Shown here one piece after another: positions 61,191-64,000 of a stretch of DNA of 64,000 nt. A model generated the notes under the pieces. The model ran no database searches. It saw only the letters and a program-made list of their open reading frames with translations, and was not told where the DNA came from. The stretch covers positions 1 through 64,000 of the forward strand of contig NZ_JMPJ01000056.1 of assembly GCF_000735345.1 (NCBI RefSeq), in the 5' to 3' direction. Numbering within the stretch: the stretch's first letter is position 1; the number at the start of each line of letters is the position of its first letter. Both the position numbers and the translations under genes were made by a program. Source of the DNA: Ewingella americana ATCC 33852 (GTDB lineage: Bacteria > Pseudomonadota > Gammaproteobacteria > Enterobacterales > Enterobacteriaceae).

Positions 61191-63176
61191 ATGCCACAAG
61201 AGAATCAGCACGACAACCTCTCCAAAGCCAGAATGCTTCTGGCAACCCGCCGTTTTGTTAAACTCGACGAGTGGCTGTTGTCGCTGATGCGCGGTTGGCA
61301 GAACCAAACTGATACTCACAGCGATTACGGTCTGGTGCTGCATCCGGGTACGCTGATCGCCGGGGCTGAAAACCATACCGTTGATCCGCTGGATATCCTC
61401 AGTGACTGGGCGCAGCAGTGCCCGCAAAGCTACCACGCCCACGTGCTGCTAGGGATGTTTTGGCACGAGCAGGCATGGGTTATCCGTAATGCCAACGGCG
61501 AACATGTCGAAGACAGCCAGTGGCTGGGCGCTCAGCTGTGCTGCGACTACGCGGTGCTGGCTTTCCTGCGCGCCATTGAGCTGCACCCTCGCCCAACTCA
61601 CGCCTTCCGCCACCTGATGAACCTGAGCGGCGGCTTTGGCGAACCTTACTGGCTGCGCGACCTGTTCGCTGGAAAATCCCCGTTGCCGCTGCATGAAAAA
61701 TTCAATATTGCGGGTAGTCAGGTGTGGCAAACCGGCGTGGGTTATCTGCACGCCATTGGCGTCGAGCCTGCCACTCACTGGCCGCAAAGCCTGCCCGCCG
61801 CGCTGCAACAGACCCGCAAAGCCGATGAAGAAGCGCTGGATTATTGGCTGCGCATGGCGATGTCGGTGCGCCACAGCGATGTCGGCAGCATGGAGTCTTA
61901 CCTGATTTTCCACTCTGCCGCCTGGGGCGGTGACGACAGCCAGCAAATGGCGATTATCGACGGCCCGCTGTGCGCCGAGTTTGATGAAGACGAGCGTAAC
62001 CATTTCCGCGCCAACGCCCTGATTGACGCTCTCTCCGGCGAGATTGCCGATAAAGACTCCGAGCGCGCCCAGCACCTGCAAGCCCAGCTGCACCACCTGC
62101 TGGCTCAGCCGTTGCCGGACGCCACCCGCATTCGTTTATTAGATTTGTACGGCACCTGCGCCGCCTATTGGCAGGATGACGATCAGGCCGGGCTGGATAT
62201 TTATGACCAGCTGTTTGCCGTCTCTCCGCAGGCCATGCCGGGCCATTTCGCCGCCATGTTTATCTCCAGAGCCGTACTGGCGAATGAGCAACAGCAGGGG
62301 CTACCGACGCTGACCAGCCTGCTGATCCGCGCCATTAACCAGCCAGAAAATCCGGTGCTGGTGGCCTATGCCGCCACCGCGGTGCAGTACGGCCTGTATG
62401 GTTTGCCGCAGCAACCCGAGCTGAGCGATGACTTGCTTGACCACGCAGTCCGCCTGATTCAGCTCTCTGGCACTGACAGTGCGGCCAAAGATTTAATCAC
62501 CATCGCCCACGACATGGCGATCAACGATGATTTCGACGCCGCCCACTTCCTGATGACCGAAATGGCGCGGCGCGGTAATGCGCTGCACACCTACGAGCTC
62601 TATTTCTTCTATCGCAATGGCTGGCATCAGGAGGTTCCTGAAGTTTTCCACAGCGACAGCAATGCGCTGGAGTGCGTGCTCAGCGCCGCCCGCTCGGGGC
62701 TGGTTCCGGCCATGTTTGCCTGCGCCAACGCCCTGCGCGAAGGCATTGGCGGCGAAGTGGATTACCAGCAAGCGATGCAGTGGTATCAGCGCGCAATGGA
62801 CGCCGGACACGCCTCGTCCGCCTACTGGCGCGCCAGCTGCGCCTTGGACCTCGGCCCGGAGCAGGATAAGCGTTTGGCGGCCGAGCAATGGTTGCCAGAG
62901 ATCTTGATGAATCCGTCCCACCCCGAGCGCAGCGAAGCGGCCTACACCCTCGGCATGGCGTGGCTGACGGGCAGCGGCGTGAAGAAAAACCGCCACATCG
63001 CCGGCCAGTTTATGGAGTTTGTGTTGGAGCTAGATCCAAGCTCCGACGCCGCGCGTCAGGTTTTGGAGGAGTTAAACGGTTCGCTGCGCGGTCGCATGAA
63101 TCTGTGGCAGGACAAGCGTAAATCGGAAGAAATTGATGTGATAGCGAAGTATCGTGTTCGGGTGGAGAGTGAGTAA
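61191..63176 (+). CDS. DUF4034 / Sel1-repeat (TPR-like) protein
   Basis: A 661-residue soluble protein without a signal peptide. The N-terminal half (KARMLLATRRFVKLDEWLLS, ILSDWAQQCPQSYHAHVLLG, FWHEQAWVIRN) resembles the DUF4034 domain. The C-terminal part (about 490-640) has Sel1-type helical repeats: AMFACANALREGIGGEVDYQ, QAMQWYQRAMDAGHASSAYW, EAAYTLGMAWLTGSGVKKN. Such proteins often act as scaffolds for protein contacts. No function is known to me. The gene is probably monocistronic. AAGGA lies about 7 bases before the ATG. Confidence 0.6.
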   Translation: MPQENQHDNLSKARMLLATRRFVKLDEWLLSLMRGWQNQTDTHSDYGLVLHPGTLIAGAENHTVDPLDILSDWAQQCPQSYHAHVLLGMFWHEQAWVIRNANGEHVEDSQWLGAQLCCDYAVLAFLRAIELHPRPTHAFRHLMNLSGGFGEPYWLRDLFAGKSPLPLHEKFNIAGSQVWQTGVGYLHAIGVEPATHWPQSLPAALQQTRKADEEALDYWLRMAMSVRHSDVGSMESYLIFHSAAWGGDDSQQMAIIDGPLCAEFDEDERNHFRANALIDALSGEIADKDSERAQHLQAQLHHLLAQPLPDATRIRLLDLYGTCAAYWQDDDQAGLDIYDQLFAVSPQAMPGHFAAMFISRAVLANEQQQGLPTLTSLLIRAINQPENPVLVAYAATAVQYGLYGLPQQPELSDDLLDHAVRLIQLSGTDSAAKDLITIAHDMAINDDFDAAHFLMTEMARRGNALHTYELYFFYRNGWHQEVPEVFHSDSNALECVLSAARSGLVPAMFACANALREGIGGEVDYQQAMQWYQRAMDAGHASSAYWRASCALDLGPEQDKRLAAEQWLPEILMNPSHPERSEAAYTLGMAWLTGSGVKKNRHIAGQFMEFVLELDPSSDAARQVLEELNGSLRGRMNLWQDKRKSEEIDVIAKYRVRVESE

Positions 63177-63237
63177 ATCTTTCTTTCTCCTCCCCCTTAT
63201 CAGGGGGAGGAGCAGAACCCATTCAAATCAACAAAAG

Positions 63238-64000
63238 TCATCTTTCCCGCAACGACTCTTTCACTTTATTCAGCGGTTTAATCAGATAATCCAGTACGGT
63301 TTTCTGCCCGGTTTTGATCTCTACGCTGGCCACCATCCCCGGCACGATGGGGAACTGGCGACCGGCTTTATTGGTTAACACGGCTTTGTCTGTGCGGACA
63401 TACACGCGGTAGTAGAACTGGTCGCGCTTGACCTCATCCTGCAAGGTGTCTGGCGACACGCTCTCAACCTGCCCTTTCAAATCGCCATAAATAGAAGAGT
63501 CGTAGGCGCTGATTTTCACCGTGGCTTCAAGGCCCGGACGGATATAGGCGATGTCGCGCGGGTTGATGCGGGTTTCAATCAGCAGTTGGTCTTCTATCGG
63601 GACGATCTCCATCAGCTTGCCGCCCGGTTGCAGGACGCCGCCGACGGTACTGACCTGAATATCTTTGACGATGCCGTGAACCGGCGAGAACAGCTCGGAG
63701 CGCGTCACCTGATCCTCCTTGCCCGCCATCACTTGCAGCTCGGCGTCGAGGTCGGCGTTGTTCTTCACCTGCTCTTCGCGCGCGCGCACCGCGTACTGGT
63801 TGATGGCATCATCAATTTTGCCGCGCAGTTCGCTGGATTGGCGCTGAAGGCGAATCACCTCCACCTGCCCCGCCGCGCCTTTCGCCACCAGCGGCTGGGT
63901 CATGCTTATCTCCTGATTGACCAGCTTTAGCGACTGTTGCAGGTTGCTGACGGTTTCATCGCGGTTCTGCTTGCGAGATAAGTAGAGCTGGCGCTCGCGG
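63238..64000 (-). CDS. HlyD-family type I secretion membrane fusion protein (partial, 5' end outside)
   Basis: The last 253 or so codons of a periplasmic adaptor; the frame is open to the right edge of the window, so the start is missing. Visible parts are a coiled-coil hairpin (about 63720-64000, with MTQPLVAKGAAGQVEVIRLQ), a lipoyl/barrel-sandwich segment (LFSPVHGIVKDIQVSTVGGV), and the C-terminal beta-barrel domain ending PIVPGMVASVEIKTG, KTVLDYLIKPLNKVKESL. This ending is typical of LapC/PrtE-type adaptors for RTX proteins or large adhesins. The partner ABC transporter and TolC-like protein should lie just beyond the window. Confidence 0.88.
   Translation of the reverse strand, partial: RERQLYLSRKQNRDETVSNLQQSLKLVNQEISMTQPLVAKGAAGQVEVIRLQRQSSELRGKIDDAINQYAVRAREEQVKNNADLDAELQVMAGKEDQVTRSELFSPVHGIVKDIQVSTVGGVLQPGGKLMEIVPIEDQLLIETRINPRDIAYIRPGLEATVKISAYDSSIYGDLKGQVESVSPDTLQDEVKRDQFYYRVYVRTDKAVLTNKAGRQFPIVPGMVASVEIKTGQKTVLDYLIKPLNKVKESLRER

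Overview
The window looks like chromosomal core DNA from an enterobacterium (Enterobacterales, Gammaproteobacteria). Evidence: long stretches keep the Escherichia coli gene order (cirA, lysP-yeiE-yeiH-nfo, fruAKB-setB, yeiW-efpL-yeiQ, yeiR-lpxT-mepS-pdeN-yejABEFG, bcr-rsuA-radD-rplY-yejK-yejL-yejM, ompC-micF). There are also two full-length ERIC repeats and Fur, Cra, CRP, LexA and GntR/IdnR-type operators. A scsABCD cluster, a three-subunit gluconate-type dehydrogenase and a non-E. coli palindromic repeat suggest a Yersiniaceae-like relative such as Rahnella, Ewingella, Rouxiella or Serratia. That placement is inference.

Layout. 1-1.1 kb: a small P-loop kinase-like gene between two inverted copies of a ~150 bp repeat. 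1.1-6.7 kb: cirA downstream of a Fur-box-controlled iron/siderophore ABC operon. 6.8-11.7 kb: lysP, yeiE, yeiH, nfo. 11.7-17.2 kb: the fructose PTS operon fruBKA with two Cra operators, and divergent setB. 17.2-23.3 kb: yeiW, efpL, the sugar-acid dehydrogenase yeiQ with a UxuR/ExuR-like repressor, a small fimbrial-like protein, yeiR and lpxT. 23.8-32.2 kb: mepS, pdeN, the microcin C-type peptide importer yejABEF, and yejG.

32.2-42.7 kb is an island relative to E. coli, where yejG and bcr are neighbours. It holds a Tat-exported FAD/cytochrome dehydrogenase (three overlapping genes), aqpZ, two short-chain dehydrogenases (one is idnO), an IdnR-like repressor, a 2-hydroxyacid dehydrogenase and an MFS transporter. 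Together they suggest periplasmic oxidation of gluconate to ketogluconates, import, and cytoplasmic reduction back to gluconate.

42.7-50.8 kb returns to the E. coli order (bcr to yejM). 51-54.5 kb carries scsABCD (copper/redox stress thiol proteins). Then come an SOS-controlled dinI, an FtsI (PBP3) paralogue, two unannotated membrane micro-ORFs, a MarA/SoxS-like regulator, a TetR/NTF2-like divergent pair with mirror-image operators, ompC with the antisense RNA MicF, a DUF4034/Sel1-type protein, and the 3' part of a type I secretion adaptor running off the right edge.

No rRNA, tRNA, CRISPR array, insertion sequence or prophage was recognised. Function calls rest on reading the translations and on remembered homologues; no database search was run.
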